The notes under the pieces: generated by a model
What the model was told of the DNA's origin: nothing
Seen by the model: only the letters and a program-made list of their open reading frames with translations
Database searches by the model: none
Assembly: GCF_016806695.1 (NCBI RefSeq)
Contig: NZ_WUED01000007.1
Span: forward strand, 826 to 64,825
Reading direction: 5' to 3'
DNA from: Campylobacter bilis
GTDB lineage: Bacteria; Campylobacterota; Campylobacteria; Campylobacterales; Campylobacteraceae
Length of the DNA: 64,000 nt
Made by a program: the position numbers and the translations under genes
Shown here: piece by piece, positions 35,188 through 44,431 of the stretch
Position numbering within the stretch: position 1 is the stretch's first letter
How the letters are laid out: each line of letters starts with the position of its first letter

Positions 35188-36833
35188 GGCTTGTTAAAAT
35201 TGTATTTTTGTTTATGAGTCATCTTTGCTTATTGCAAGCAGATGACTCAGCAAAGATGTTGAATTTATTAGATAAAAGACAACAGCAGTTGTACATACAA
35301 AAAGAATTTGATGAGTTAGAACGAAAACAGCGGCACAAGGAAGAAATTGCTTTAGAAAATGGAAATTTTGAAGACAAGATTTATATTTTTAAACAAATTC
35401 GATTTAAAAAACAAGATGCGCTTACTATGCAAGCTAACGCTATTTTGAAAAAATATATCAATCGATCTTTAAATGTCAGTGATATTTATAATATGATTAA
35501 AGAGCTTACGAATTTTATTGTTTCTAAAGGATATTCTACTTCAGGAGTGAGTATTGATAAGATAGATGAGGATAATCATATTCTCATGCTTGATTTAAAA
35601 TACGGATTTGTTGGAGAGATTTATCTTAATGGGGATAATAATACGACAAGATTAGACTTTGGTGTGCCTTTAAAAAAAGGGGATAAGTTTAATATTTATG
35701 ATTTAGATACAGGTATAGAAAATTTAAACAATGGGGCTAAGGATGTTAAGATTTCAATAAAGGCTAGTGAGAATTATGATTATTCTGATATATTTATTGA
35801 TAGTAAATCAAAGCCTATTGATATAGCATTTGATTTAGATAATAGTGGTAATAAAGACACAGGAGAATATAAGGTTGGTGCCCATGCTTTTTTGAAAAAT
35901 GCTTTAAATCTTAATGATTCTATGCAAGTGAGTTTTATTAAGAGTTTATTAAAAAATACAAAAGATTATAAGAATGTCTATGTGTTAAACTATATTTTAC
36001 CTATACAAAGCTATCAATTAAGCTATTCTTTACAATATAGTGATAATAAAAATGTAATTGAAGGTTATAATGATTCTTATATTATCAATAAAGACACAAG
36101 TTTAAGGCATAAAATCACTTTAAAGAAAATTTTACACCGTACAAATACTGATAAATTTTCAATCTATGTTGATTTGGCTGTTAAAGATGATGCTAATGAG
36201 ATTGATGATTTTCTTTTAAAAAGTTCAAGCGGTAGGTATTCAAGTTTGGCTAGTGGTATTGAGTACTCAACCATTGCATGGGATGGATTTTTGTTTTTGA
36301 ATTTAGAGTATGAAAAGGGCGTTCCATTTTTAGGGGCTAAGAGAGATTGTGGAGATTCTTTATATAAGATAGAGTTTAATAAGGTGAATTTTAATTCAAG
36401 TTATAAAAAGAATTTTTACTTTAATGAAGATTTGGTATTTTTATACCAAGGCAGCATAGGGGGAAGCTATTCTAATGAACCTTTATTGTATGCTGATAAA
36501 TTTTTAGTGGGTGATGAGTATACTGTTAGGGGGTTTAAAGAAAGTTCAGCAGCACTAGATTATGGAGTATATGGTAATCACACGCTTTATTTGCAGTTTG
36601 CAAGTATGCCAAAATATTTAAGGGCTTTACAACCTTTTATTGGCTTAGATATGGGGTATGGTAGGGATTATTTACTACCAAATAGAGACTTTTTAGCAGG
36701 TATTGCTTTTGGTTTTAGATACAATTTGGATAATTTTTCTTTGAATTTTACGGCGTCTAAAGCCTTGCACAAGTCTTCTAATATGCCAAGTGAGACTATG
36801 CCTATTTATCTTAGAGCTTCTATGTTTTTTTAA
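35184..36833 (+). CDS. fhaC: Two-partner secretion transporter, ShlB/FhaC/HecB family
   Basis: Outer-membrane beta-barrel that exports the preceding exoprotein. The 549-residue protein has a signal peptide (IVFLFMSHLCLLQA), an N-terminal helix and linker, POTRA domains (about 65-210: FKQIRFKKQDALTMQAN, TNFIVSKGYSTSGVSI) and a barrel. YTVRGF (about 445) is the conserved loop-6 VRGY/F motif of Omp85/TpsB proteins, and the protein ends in Phe, the barrel assembly signal. It starts with GTG overlapping the fhaB stop (GTGA), so translation is coupled. Confidence 0.92.
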   Translation: MRLVKIVFLFMSHLCLLQADDSAKMLNLLDKRQQQLYIQKEFDELERKQRHKEEIALENGNFEDKIYIFKQIRFKKQDALTMQANAILKKYINRSLNVSDIYNMIKELTNFIVSKGYSTSGVSIDKIDEDNHILMLDLKYGFVGEIYLNGDNNTTRLDFGVPLKKGDKFNIYDLDTGIENLNNGAKDVKISIKASENYDYSDIFIDSKSKPIDIAFDLDNSGNKDTGEYKVGAHAFLKNALNLNDSMQVSFIKSLLKNTKDYKNVYVLNYILPIQSYQLSYSLQYSDNKNVIEGYNDSYIINKDTSLRHKITLKKILHRTNTDKFSIYVDLAVKDDANEIDDFLLKSSSGRYSSLASGIEYSTIAWDGFLFLNLEYEKGVPFLGAKRDCGDSLYKIEFNKVNFNSSYKKNFYFNEDLVFLYQGSIGGSYSNEPLLYADKFLVGDEYTVRGFKESSAALDYGVYGNHTLYLQFASMPKYLRALQPFIGLDMGYGRDYLLPNRDFLAGIAFGFRYNLDNFSLNFTASKALHKSSNMPSETMPIYLRASMFF

Positions 36834-36834
36834 T

Positions 36835-37818
36835 TTAAGAGATGAAAAACTCGGCTATATTTTTTTTATCTTCAAAAGCTATGCTTTTATAACTTTGATT
36901 TTTAAAGCCAAGTTCATAGCTTTTGCCCACTTCGTGTTTACTATAGCTTAGGGCGATTTTTAGAGCGAGTTCTAAGTCTTTATTTGAAATTTTTTCATCC
37001 ACTAAAGAATAAGCACCTATTAAATCTTTAAGATCTATGGCTTCATATTTTGGGGTTTTTAAAGCTTTTAAAAGTGTATTTTCTAATTCATTGCGTCCTA
37101 TAATCATTTTAGAGCCTTCAGGCAGTCTTAAATGGCGTCCGTATTTTAAGAGTTGTGCGTCATTAACTTGCATGTCTTTATCAAATTCTATAAAATCGCG
37201 GATTTTTTTAGCAAAACTATTAAGTGTTAGTAAGCATCCGCCTCCAGGGCTTTCAAAATCTTCTAGGCCGAAGAGTTGTGCTAACTCAAGTTGTCTTTTG
37301 CGACTCCTTCCGCTGATATTTTCGAGTTTTTCTCTATCGACCCAGCCTTCTCTTTCGGGTTTGGTTAAGGGAAGATTTTTTGCACACATAGGGCGTAAGA
37401 TTAAATCCTCTTCATCTAAAGCGAGTTTTTTAACCTTAGCCATAGCATCGCCTCTTTGACTCATAGGTCTTTGTCCTAAGACTTCCCCTGTGATGATAAA
37501 GTTTGCTTTTTCTTCTTTTAGCATTGAAAGTGCGGTTTTAAACATAAAAGCATGGCAGTCTATACAAGGGTTAAAATGCTTTCCATAGCCATATTGTGGA
37601 TTAAAAAGCACTTGTTGAAGATAGGCATTTCTCACATCTATCATTTCAAAATCTGCACCCACCATTGCGGCACGTTTTTTCATAATCTCACTTTTATCGC
37701 TTGTACTTCCAAAGCCTATGTTGATATTAAGAGCTTTAACTTCTATGCCTTGTAAAGTAATGAGTTTCATTGCAAGCATACTATCAAGTCCACCGCTAAA
37801 AAGAGCCAATGCTTTCAT
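36835..37818 (-). CDS. PP-loop ATP pyrophosphatase, ThiI/MnmA-like (tRNA thiolation family)
   Basis: A 327-residue cytosolic protein starting MKALALFSGGLDSMLA, the PP-loop SGGxDS. Also NPCIDCHAFMF (two Cys), GEVLGQRPMSQ, and SPGGGCLLT with another Cys. The pattern resembles tRNA sulfur-transfer enzymes (MnmA, ThiI), and the C-terminal region is an NFACT-R-like extension. Exact substrate unknown. AGGA with 5-base spacing places the start at 37818, not at the upstream ATG at 37866. It lies tail to tail with fhaC, one base apart. Confidence 0.75.
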   Translation of the reverse strand: MKALALFSGGLDSMLAMKLITLQGIEVKALNINIGFGSTSDKSEIMKKRAAMVGADFEMIDVRNAYLQQVLFNPQYGYGKHFNPCIDCHAFMFKTALSMLKEEKANFIITGEVLGQRPMSQRGDAMAKVKKLALDEEDLILRPMCAKNLPLTKPEREGWVDREKLENISGRSRKRQLELAQLFGLEDFESPGGGCLLTLNSFAKKIRDFIEFDKDMQVNDAQLLKYGRHLRLPEGSKMIIGRNELENTLLKALKTPKYEAIDLKDLIGAYSLVDEKISNKDLELALKIALSYSKHEVGKSYELGFKNQSYKSIAFEDKKNIAEFFIS

Positions 37819-38089
37819 TTTTTCCTTTCTGATTTTATGGAGTGTAAAAGATGTAATTTTAACCAAAAATTTTTAAAATAAGCATGGCTTGATGCTAAAA
37901 ATGACTTTATTTTAAATATTTTGGTTTAAAGGATTTAAAAATAATAATTTGGGAAAATTAGTAGCGAAGCCTTGTTTTAAACCAAAACTTTGTAGATAAA
38001 AGTAACAAAAATTATATTTAATGATTTATCCTTTTTTGCAATTTTATTAAGATTTGAAATTTAAGATCTTAGTGTAGTAAAATCAAAGT

Positions 38090-38725
38090 CTAGCTTAACT
38101 CATAAGCTATAGGCAAAATTATTTTTAAATCGTTTTCATAGTAAGGAAAATAAAGCGAAGCTTTGCGTATGCTTTTTAAAGCACTTTTGTCTAATAAATC
38201 ATATCCTGAGCTTTGGATGATTTTTAGATCTTTTAAACCTTTGTTTTTTGTCCATAAAAATTCTACTTTTACTATGCCTTGCATACGCATTTTTCTTGCT
38301 TGTTTAGGATAAATTTGTGCTTGTTGTATGGCTTGTTGGATTTGCTTTAATAAAGAGGGATTGTTTTGTTCTTGTTTTAATGAAATGTTTTGAGTGTTAG
38401 AGGCATTACTTGGTTTAAATGCTTTGGGATTTTGAGTTGAGCTAATAAGAGGATGTGATGGTGCTGGGATCTTTGCTTTTTTTGGAAGTTGATGGGTTTT
38501 TGTGATTTTTGGTGTTTCTTGCTTGGTAATGGTTTTTAGATTTTGAATTTCTTTTGTGGGATTTGAGTGTATAAATTGTTTGATTGCTAAAGCAAAGCTG
38601 TCTTCTTTTTTTATTTGTGTTTTAAATAAATTATTAGAATGTAAAAGGATTAAAATCAAAGGCATAAAAGCTAGGCAAGCTATGTAAAAGGCTTGATATT
38701 TGTGATGGGAAAATAACTTTTTCAT
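38090..38725 (-). CDS. tonB: Energy-transducing protein TonB
   Basis: Links the ExbB-ExbD motor to outer-membrane receptors. The 211-residue protein has an N-terminal membrane helix (FYIACLAFMPLILILL), a Lys/Pro/Gln/Asn-rich spacer and the C-terminal TonB domain (AQIYPKQARKMRMQGIVKVEF...IIQSSGYDLLDKSALKSI). It ends the exbB-exbD-tonB operon and would energise ChuA, the haem receptor encoded at 50.6-52.7 kb. Confidence 0.93.
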   Translation of the reverse strand: MKKLFSHHKYQAFYIACLAFMPLILILLHSNNLFKTQIKKEDSFALAIKQFIHSNPTKEIQNLKTITKQETPKITKTHQLPKKAKIPAPSHPLISSTQNPKAFKPSNASNTQNISLKQEQNNPSLLKQIQQAIQQAQIYPKQARKMRMQGIVKVEFLWTKNKGLKDLKIIQSSGYDLLDKSALKSIRKASLYFPYYENDLKIILPIAYELS

Positions 38726-39112
38726 TTATATTTTCTCTGTGAGGATTTGAAAATTTTCATGTTCATGGGCTTTTAATAAATCTATGATTTTTATAAAGCT
38801 TTCAAATTTAGCATTTTTATCACTTTTTAATTCTACTAAGGTTGTTTTATCAAGTGAAGCAATAGCGGCTTTAATTTGCTTAAGATCGCTTAATTTATCC
38901 TCTAAATAAAAAGAGTTTTTTTCATCGATAATAATAAGGAGTTTTTTGGTATTATCATTGATATTAATGGCGTTTTGACTTGAAGGCAGATTGATACGGA
39001 TTTTTCCTTGTGCGATAAAGCTTGAAGTGCTAAGCACTATAGCAAGTAAAACAAGCATAATGTCTATAAAAGGGATTATATTTAAACCTTCATTTTTAGG
39101 GAGTTTAAGCAT
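38726..39112 (-). CDS. exbD: Biopolymer transport protein ExbD
   Basis: Inner-membrane motor subunit with one membrane helix containing the proton-path Asp (NIIPFIDIMLVLLAIVL). The start at 39112 gives 128 residues, has AAGG 9 bases upstream and overlaps the exbB stop by 8 bases. An in-frame ATG at 39133 would add seven residues. Stop abuts the tonB start. Confidence 0.93.
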   Translation of the reverse strand: MLKLPKNEGLNIIPFIDIMLVLLAIVLSTSSFIAQGKIRINLPSSQNAININDNTKKLLIIIDEKNSFYLEDKLSDLKQIKAAIASLDKTTLVELKSDKNAKFESFIKIIDLLKAHEHENFQILTEKI

Positions 39113-39530
39113 TTTTGCTAGCCTTATAAGCATTGCTTAAAAGTGAAATTTTGCGCAATAAGGCATTGTATGCCATAAGGGATGGAATGGCTATTAAAAG
39201 ACCTAAAGCTGTAGCTTTTAATGCTAAAGATAGGCCTATAAGTACAGATTTTAACTCAATATTAGATTCTAAACCCATTTCATAAAATGTGATCATAATG
39301 CCTATAACAGTACCTAAAAGTCCTATATAAGGAGCATTAGAATAAATAATATATAATGAGGTTAAATTTTCACTAATAGCATCATCAAATTGCTCTTGAT
39401 TATCATAATTTTTAAAATCAAGTTTTTTGAAAAAAAGTATTCTTTCAATAACACACCAAAAGGCTATAAATGCCATAATTCCAAGAATTATAAAGATAAT
39501 TAAGTCAATATAATCTTTTAAAAATTCCAT
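39105..39530 (-). CDS. exbB: Biopolymer transport protein ExbB
   Basis: Proton-channel subunit of the TonB motor, about 141 residues in the short epsilonproteobacterial form. Three membrane segments and the conserved APYIGLLGTVIGIM. GGAG 6 bases before the ATG at 39530 favours this start over 39542. First gene of the operon, behind a Fur-like site. Confidence 0.92.
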   Translation of the reverse strand: MEFLKDYIDLIIFIILGIMAFIAFWCVIERILFFKKLDFKNYDNQEQFDDAISENLTSLYIIYSNAPYIGLLGTVIGIMITFYEMGLESNIELKSVLIGLSLALKATALGLLIAIPSLMAYNALLRKISLLSNAYKASKNA

Positions 39531-39589
39531 GGTGTACTCCAAAAATTTGTAATGAATTTTGAAAAATTATACTTTAAAAAAATAAATTT

Positions 39590-39609
39590 ATAATTAATAT
39601 CAATTATCA
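39590..39609 (-). promoter_or_regulatory. Fur-like site upstream of exbB-exbD-tonB
   Basis: Minus strand TGATAATTGATATTAATTAT contains TGATAAT and an inverted ATAATT/AATTAT arrangement, close to the Fur consensus. It lies 60 bases before exbB. The divergent gene at 39684 shares the region. Iron control of tonB systems by Fur is established in Campylobacter. Confidence 0.5.
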
Positions 39610-39683
39610 TAAATCTTCTAGTTTTTTATTAAGTTATAATTTTTAAAATATCTTTTGTAAAAATTTTTCACAAAGGTAAAAAT

Positions 39684-40427
39684 ATGACTACAGATTTAAA
39701 CCACAATTTTACTTCTTTTGTCCTTTTAGAGCAAATGGATTTTGATTTTGCAAAATTGAAAAAAAAGCTAGAAGAGAAATTAGATATAAAAATAGCTGAT
39801 GATAATTTTAGTGAAGAAGGGGTGATTTTTTATTATAAAAATATTTTAGTTACTTTAAATTTGATTAAGCATCCTATACCTAATAATGAAGCACAATATT
39901 ATGCAAATTTTAATTTTATGTGGAAAGATGCCTTAGAGCAAACCCAAAAACATAAAGCCCATCTTCTTATAGCCGTATTAAGCCAAGATCAAAGTAAAAT
40001 CGATCAGGCTAGAGTTTTTACACAAATTGCAGCTTTGTGTTTAGAAGATAAGTATGCTTTGGGTTTTTACACGGGTGCTGTTGTTTTACACCCTCGTTTT
40101 TATATAGAAAATGCAAAAATGCTAGATGATAATCGTTTGCCTGTGTATAATTGGATATATCTTAGTGTTTATCCAGGTGAAAAAGGCAATAATGCCTATA
40201 CTTATGGACTTAGAAATTTTGATAAATTAGAATTTGAAGTTTGTGATGCTAATATAGAAGAAAAAGAACTTTTCTTTTGCATTTATGATATTATCTTGCA
40301 TATTTTAACTTATGATATTGATTTAAAAGATAAGGATAGTTTAAAACTAGAAGGGGGTAAAAAAATAACTTTTATTAAAAGTCCAGGCTTAGGTGTTGAA
40401 GGTGAAAGTTTAAAGATTATTTTTTGA
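39684..40427 (+). CDS. DUF4261-domain protein
   Basis: A 247-residue cytosolic protein, no signal or membrane segment. The arrangement SFVLLEQMDFDFAKLKKKLEE..., HKAHLLIAVLSQ, ALGFYTGAVVLHP and WIYLSVYPGEKGNNAYTYGLRNFDKLEFEV matches the DUF4261 family, of unknown function. It diverges from exbB, and the shared Fur-like site may make it iron-responsive. Confidence 0.75.
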   Translation: MTTDLNHNFTSFVLLEQMDFDFAKLKKKLEEKLDIKIADDNFSEEGVIFYYKNILVTLNLIKHPIPNNEAQYYANFNFMWKDALEQTQKHKAHLLIAVLSQDQSKIDQARVFTQIAALCLEDKYALGFYTGAVVLHPRFYIENAKMLDDNRLPVYNWIYLSVYPGEKGNNAYTYGLRNFDKLEFEVCDANIEEKELFFCIYDIILHILTYDIDLKDKDSLKLEGGKKITFIKSPGLGVEGESLKIIF

Positions 40428-40492
40428 GTTTCACACTCACTTCACAGTTTTTAGTTAAACTTTTATTATAAATATAAAAAGGAGAATTTTTA

Positions 40493-40909
40493 ATGAAATT
40501 GAAATCAATTTTACTCGCTGTTTTAGCTACTACTGTGCTTTTAGCTAAAGACATAACCATTCCTTTTAATGAACTGCCAAAAAATACCCAAGAATTTATT
40601 TTTGAAAATTTTGGAAAGGATAAAATTGCTTTAGCAAAAAAGGATAGGGATTCTTATGAAGTGGTTTTAAAGGATGGCACTGAAATAGACTTTATGCTTA
40701 ATGGAGAATGGAAAGAGCTTGATGGAAAGCATAAGGCTTTACCTTATAGTATCTTGCCTTTAATTATGGAAAAAATAAGTGCGACTGAGTCAAACGCACA
40801 AATTCTTGAACTTAGCAAAAAAACTAATGGTTATAAATTTAAATTGAGTAATGGTATGGAAATTTATACTGACACTCAAGGGAATATTTTAAGAAAAAAG
40901 CTAGATTGA
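40493..40909 (+). CDS. Periplasmic PepSY-like small protein
   Basis: A 138-residue exported protein (signal KSILLAVLATTVLLA). The mature part holds two similar halves: ELPKNTQEFIFENFGKDKI...YEVVLKDGTEIDF and LPLIMEKISATESNAQILEL...YKFKLSNGMEIY, a PepSY-like (DUF2874) tandem as in small periplasmic proteins of gut bacteria. AAGGAG upstream. Role unknown. Confidence 0.75.
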   Translation: MKLKSILLAVLATTVLLAKDITIPFNELPKNTQEFIFENFGKDKIALAKKDRDSYEVVLKDGTEIDFMLNGEWKELDGKHKALPYSILPLIMEKISATESNAQILELSKKTNGYKFKLSNGMEIYTDTQGNILRKKLD

Positions 40910-41219
40910 GTAGGATAAATTTTTGAGAAATAAATTGAAAAATATTGCTTTTTAAAAATTTCAATTGACTTAAAATTTATTTTCTCATTCAATTTAGCAA
41001 TTTTTACCCAGATTATAAAAATAATCTTTAAATATCTTCAATATAATATTTAAATATAACACAAATAAAATTGTCACTTTGGTGGCATTTATATTGCTCT
41101 AGAGGCAATTTACAAAATGTTACATAAATTATCAAAAAATGCTTAAAAATTTGATAGTTTATTAACAACTATGTTACAATAGATTTATTTACGCTCTATT
41201 AAATTTTTAAGGAAAATAT
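40910..41219. other. Leader region upstream of sdaC
   Basis: About 310 bases, AT-rich with periodic T tracts typical of Campylobacter upstream regions. It contains a small inverted repeat (ATTGC...GCAAT near 41093-41110) and the promoter at 41172-41180. I see no small reading frame with a convincing ribosome binding site. Confidence 0.5.
41172..41180 (+). promoter_or_regulatory. sdaC promoter, extended -10
   Basis: TGTTACAAT reads as TG-n-TACAAT, giving a start near 41187 and a leader of about 33 bases with AAGGA 7 bases before the ATG. Confidence 0.6.
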
Positions 41220-42542
41220 ATGAATACTCCTAAATGGACAAGATATGATACAACATGGGTTTTATCTCTTTTTGGAACCGCAGTGGGTGCGGGGATTTTG
41301 TTTTTACCTATTAAGGCAGGTGTGGGTGGTTTTTGGCCAGTTATTGTAATGGCTTTGATTATTTTTCCAATGGTATATTTAAGTCATAGGGCTTTAAGCC
41401 GTTTTATATGTCAAGCAAGCGGCCATGATAAAGACATCACACATGCAGCAGAAGAGTATTTTGGCAGAAAGATAAGCATTTTTATTTCTGTGCTTTATTT
41501 TTTTGCGATTTTCCCCATTTGTTTAGCTTATTGTGTGGGTATAACTAATACTTTTGAAACTTTTATTTATAATCAATTTTTACCCCTTGTTGATCAAAAC
41601 GGCATGCTTGCAAAGCTGATTCATACCATATATGAAACAAGCGTTAATGATCAAGGAGAAACTATAGCTAATTTACTCCCTTTTTATCGTGCTGTTTTTG
41701 CTTTTGTTTTAGTAAGTATTTTTATGCTTATTATGCTTTTTAGTGAAGAATTGATTACTAAAGTATGTGAATGGCTTGTGTATCCTTTGTGTGCTATTTT
41801 GTTTATTTTTTCTTTATACCTTATTCCACAATGGTCTTTAGAAAGTTTAAGTGTTGTGCCTAATGTGAAAGAATTTATCACTATAGTATGGTTGACTTTA
41901 CCGGTTTTAGTATTTTCATTTAATCATTCTCCAGCTATTTCTACTTTTTCTTTAAGTGTAAAGAGAAAATATAATGAAAATTCTGTAGAAAAAGCCAATC
42001 AGATTTTATTTAGAACCTCTATAATGCTACTGTTTTTTGTCATGTTTTTTGTGATATCTTGTGTGCTTTCTTTAACCCCTAATGAACTAGCCCAAGCAAG
42101 AGCACAAAATATACCTGTGCTTTCTTATTTTGCTAATAAATTAGACAATCCTTTCATTTCTTATGGAGGACCTTTGATTGCATTTTTAGCTATTTCTAGT
42201 TCTTTTTTTGGGCATTATTTTGGTGCTAGAGAAGGGGCTTATGGTATAGTAAGAAAATGCTGTAAATTAGCGGGCAATCAAAACCCTAATTTAAAAACTA
42301 TTGCTATTTATTCAACTTTGGTGATGTATGTTATTATGCTAATTACAGCTTATATTAACCCAAGTATTTTAGGTTTTATTGAAAGTTTAGGAGGGCCTAT
42401 TATTGCTGCGATTTTGTTTTTGATGCCAATGATTGCAATTTATACGGTTTCTAAGATGAAAAAATTTCAAAATAAAGCCTTAGATGCTTTTGTATTCATC
42501 ACAGGTGTTTTGACAATCATTACAGTAATTTATACTTTTTAA
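41220..42542 (+). CDS. sdaC: Serine transporter SdaC
   Basis: Inner-membrane serine/proton symporter of the hydroxy/aromatic amino acid permease family. The 440-residue protein has about 11 membrane segments and begins WVLSLFGTAVGAGILFLPI, the family's substrate-site motif. Also SFNHSPAISTFSLSVKR. Serine is a preferred carbon source of Campylobacter. Followed by sdaA 12 bases downstream. Confidence 0.96.
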   Translation: MNTPKWTRYDTTWVLSLFGTAVGAGILFLPIKAGVGGFWPVIVMALIIFPMVYLSHRALSRFICQASGHDKDITHAAEEYFGRKISIFISVLYFFAIFPICLAYCVGITNTFETFIYNQFLPLVDQNGMLAKLIHTIYETSVNDQGETIANLLPFYRAVFAFVLVSIFMLIMLFSEELITKVCEWLVYPLCAILFIFSLYLIPQWSLESLSVVPNVKEFITIVWLTLPVLVFSFNHSPAISTFSLSVKRKYNENSVEKANQILFRTSIMLLFFVMFFVISCVLSLTPNELAQARAQNIPVLSYFANKLDNPFISYGGPLIAFLAISSSFFGHYFGAREGAYGIVRKCCKLAGNQNPNLKTIAIYSTLVMYVIMLITAYINPSILGFIESLGGPIIAAILFLMPMIAIYTVSKMKKFQNKALDAFVFITGVLTIITVIYTF

Positions 42543-42554
42543 AGGTTTAAGCAA

Positions 42555-43922
42555 ATGGGTAGTAATTTAAATATTTTCAAAATCGGCGTAGGGCCTTCAT
42601 CTTCGCATACTTTAGGACCTATGCTTGCAGGGAATTTGTTTTGTAAAGAAGTGGCTGAAAATCTCAATGAAATCAGCAGGATTGAAGTCATTCTTTATGG
42701 TTCTTTGTCTTTAACAGGCAAGGGACATTTAAGCGATAAAGCTGTCATTTGGGGATTAAATGCTTTAGAAGCTAAAAATTTAAGTACAGCTATACAAGAT
42801 GAAGTTAATAAAAATGCTATAGAAAAAGGCAAAATCAATTTTTGCGGTGTAAAAGAGCTTGATTTTAATTATAATAAAGATTTGATATTTTCTAAGGATT
42901 TTTTACCTTTACATGAAAATGGAATGCAAATTAAAGCTTATAATGATAAGGGTGTTTTAATAAAAGAACAAACTTACTATTCTGTAGGAGGGGGTTTTGT
43001 TCTCACAGCTTCGCAATTGGAGGAGAAAAATAAAAATTCTAAGCAAAATCAAAAGAAAAAATTAAATATAGAATTAAATAATGCTAAAGAGGCTTTAGAA
43101 ATTTGTGATAAAAAAGGCTGGGATTTAGCAAAGCTTTCTTATGAGTATGAGTTACAATTTCACACTAGAGAAGAAATTTATGCATATTGTCTTGAGATTT
43201 GGGAAGTGATGCAAGAAGTGTATTATAATGGTACGCATCCAAAGCAAGATTATTTGCCTGGAAAACTTCATTTAAAGCGTAGGGCTAAGGGGCTTAAAGA
43301 AAGAGTGGCTACTACAACTGATCCTATGGGGATTATTGATTTTATTTCTTTATATGCCATTGCTATTGCTGAAGAAAATGCTAGCGGTGCAAAGGTAGTC
43401 ACAGCACCCACAAATGGTGCTTGTGCTGTGATTCCTGCAGTGATGCTTTATCTTAAAAATCACACTATAGGTTTTAATGATGAAAAGGTTATTGAGTTTT
43501 TACTCACAGCTATGCTTATAGGATCTTTTTATAAGAAGAATGCAAGCATTAGCGGAGCGGAGGCAGGTTGTCAAGCAGAAATTGGTAGTGCTAGTTCTAT
43601 GGCAGCTGCGGCTATGGCAACTGTTTTGGGTGCTAATGCTTTTAAGGCTTGTAATGCTGCTGAAATGGCTATGGAACATCATTTGGGTTTAACCTGTGAT
43701 CCTGTTGGAGGGCTTGTGCAAATTCCTTGTATAGAAAGAAATGCTTTTGGAGCTATTAAAGCTATTAGTGCTGCTAGGATGGCAATGACGCGTAAATCTA
43801 CCCCTATGGTCACCCTTGATGAGGTTATAGAAACCATGTATGAAACAGGCAAGGATATGAATTATAAATATAAAGAAACTTCTTTAGGTGGTCTTGCTAT
43901 TAATTTAAAAACAGTGTGCTAG
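42555..43922 (+). CDS. sdaA: L-serine dehydratase (iron-sulfur)
   Basis: Deaminates serine to pyruvate and ammonia with an oxygen-labile 4Fe-4S cluster. The 455-residue protein has GVGPSSSHTLGPM near the N-terminus, TAPTNGACAVIPAV, SGAEAGCQAEIG and LTCDPVGGLVQIPCIERN. The Cys in the last two supply the cluster. It forms the serine utilisation operon with sdaC. Confidence 0.97.
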   Translation: MGSNLNIFKIGVGPSSSHTLGPMLAGNLFCKEVAENLNEISRIEVILYGSLSLTGKGHLSDKAVIWGLNALEAKNLSTAIQDEVNKNAIEKGKINFCGVKELDFNYNKDLIFSKDFLPLHENGMQIKAYNDKGVLIKEQTYYSVGGGFVLTASQLEEKNKNSKQNQKKKLNIELNNAKEALEICDKKGWDLAKLSYEYELQFHTREEIYAYCLEIWEVMQEVYYNGTHPKQDYLPGKLHLKRRAKGLKERVATTTDPMGIIDFISLYAIAIAEENASGAKVVTAPTNGACAVIPAVMLYLKNHTIGFNDEKVIEFLLTAMLIGSFYKKNASISGAEAGCQAEIGSASSMAAAAMATVLGANAFKACNAAEMAMEHHLGLTCDPVGGLVQIPCIERNAFGAIKAISAARMAMTRKSTPMVTLDEVIETMYETGKDMNYKYKETSLGGLAINLKTVC

Positions 43923-43927
43923 AGATT

Positions 43928-44431
43928 TTAATTTCTTTGTTTTAGGAATTTTTTTATTTCTTCTTTAGAAGAATTTTTTAAGATGCGAATTTGTTTAAAA
44001 AGCAAAGCAAGATTAATAAAACCCATAGTCAAAAGCAATAAACAAAGCATGAGAAAAAGAAGATCTAGGGTGTTAAAATCATTATTTACACCCAAGCTTG
44101 CAAAAAAGATAGTAGCTAAAAATAAAAAAACTAAAAGCGATATTTGCTTGAGTTTTGCTTCGTTAAAATTATTTGTATTTTGAGTGAAATTTCTAAAAAG
44201 TATGATATTTTTATTTAAATTTGAAATTAAAATTTCATCATTTTCTTTAAATAGCTTTTCTTTCATGCTTTGATAAAAAAAGTTTTCATTGTTTGGATTT
44301 AAATCATCTTTTAAATTGCTTAAGGTGTAATTTTTGTAAAAAAAGGATTTTGATTTGTTTTGTTTTGCTATTTTGAAAAATCTTAAATCATTTCTTGCAT
44401 AAAAAAATCCATTAAAGTTCATAAATCCCAT
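43928..44431 (-). CDS. Small membrane protein of unknown function
   Basis: About 167 residues: a basic, Asn/Phe-rich N-terminal half and two membrane segments (LLVFLFLATIFFASLG and LLFLMLCLLLLTMGFINLALLF), then a short basic tail. AGGGAG 8 bases before the ATG at 44431 suggests that start. GTG at 44440 and ATG at 44422 are alternatives. It overlaps the ribD 3' end. No family recognised. It ends 5 bases from the convergent sdaA stop. Confidence 0.65.
   Translation of the reverse strand: MGFMNFNGFFYARNDLRFFKIAKQNKSKSFFYKNYTLSNLKDDLNPNNENFFYQSMKEKLFKENDEILISNLNKNIILFRNFTQNTNNFNEAKLKQISLLVFLFLATIFFASLGVNNDFNTLDLLFLMLCLLLLTMGFINLALLFKQIRILKNSSKEEIKKFLKQRN

Noticed and set aside
29476-36833. Contact-dependent growth inhibition (CdiA/CdiB/CdiI) system
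   Set aside because: Gene order is exoprotein then transporter, the protein is shorter than typical CdiA, there is no VENN motif or toxin tail, and there is no small immunity gene.
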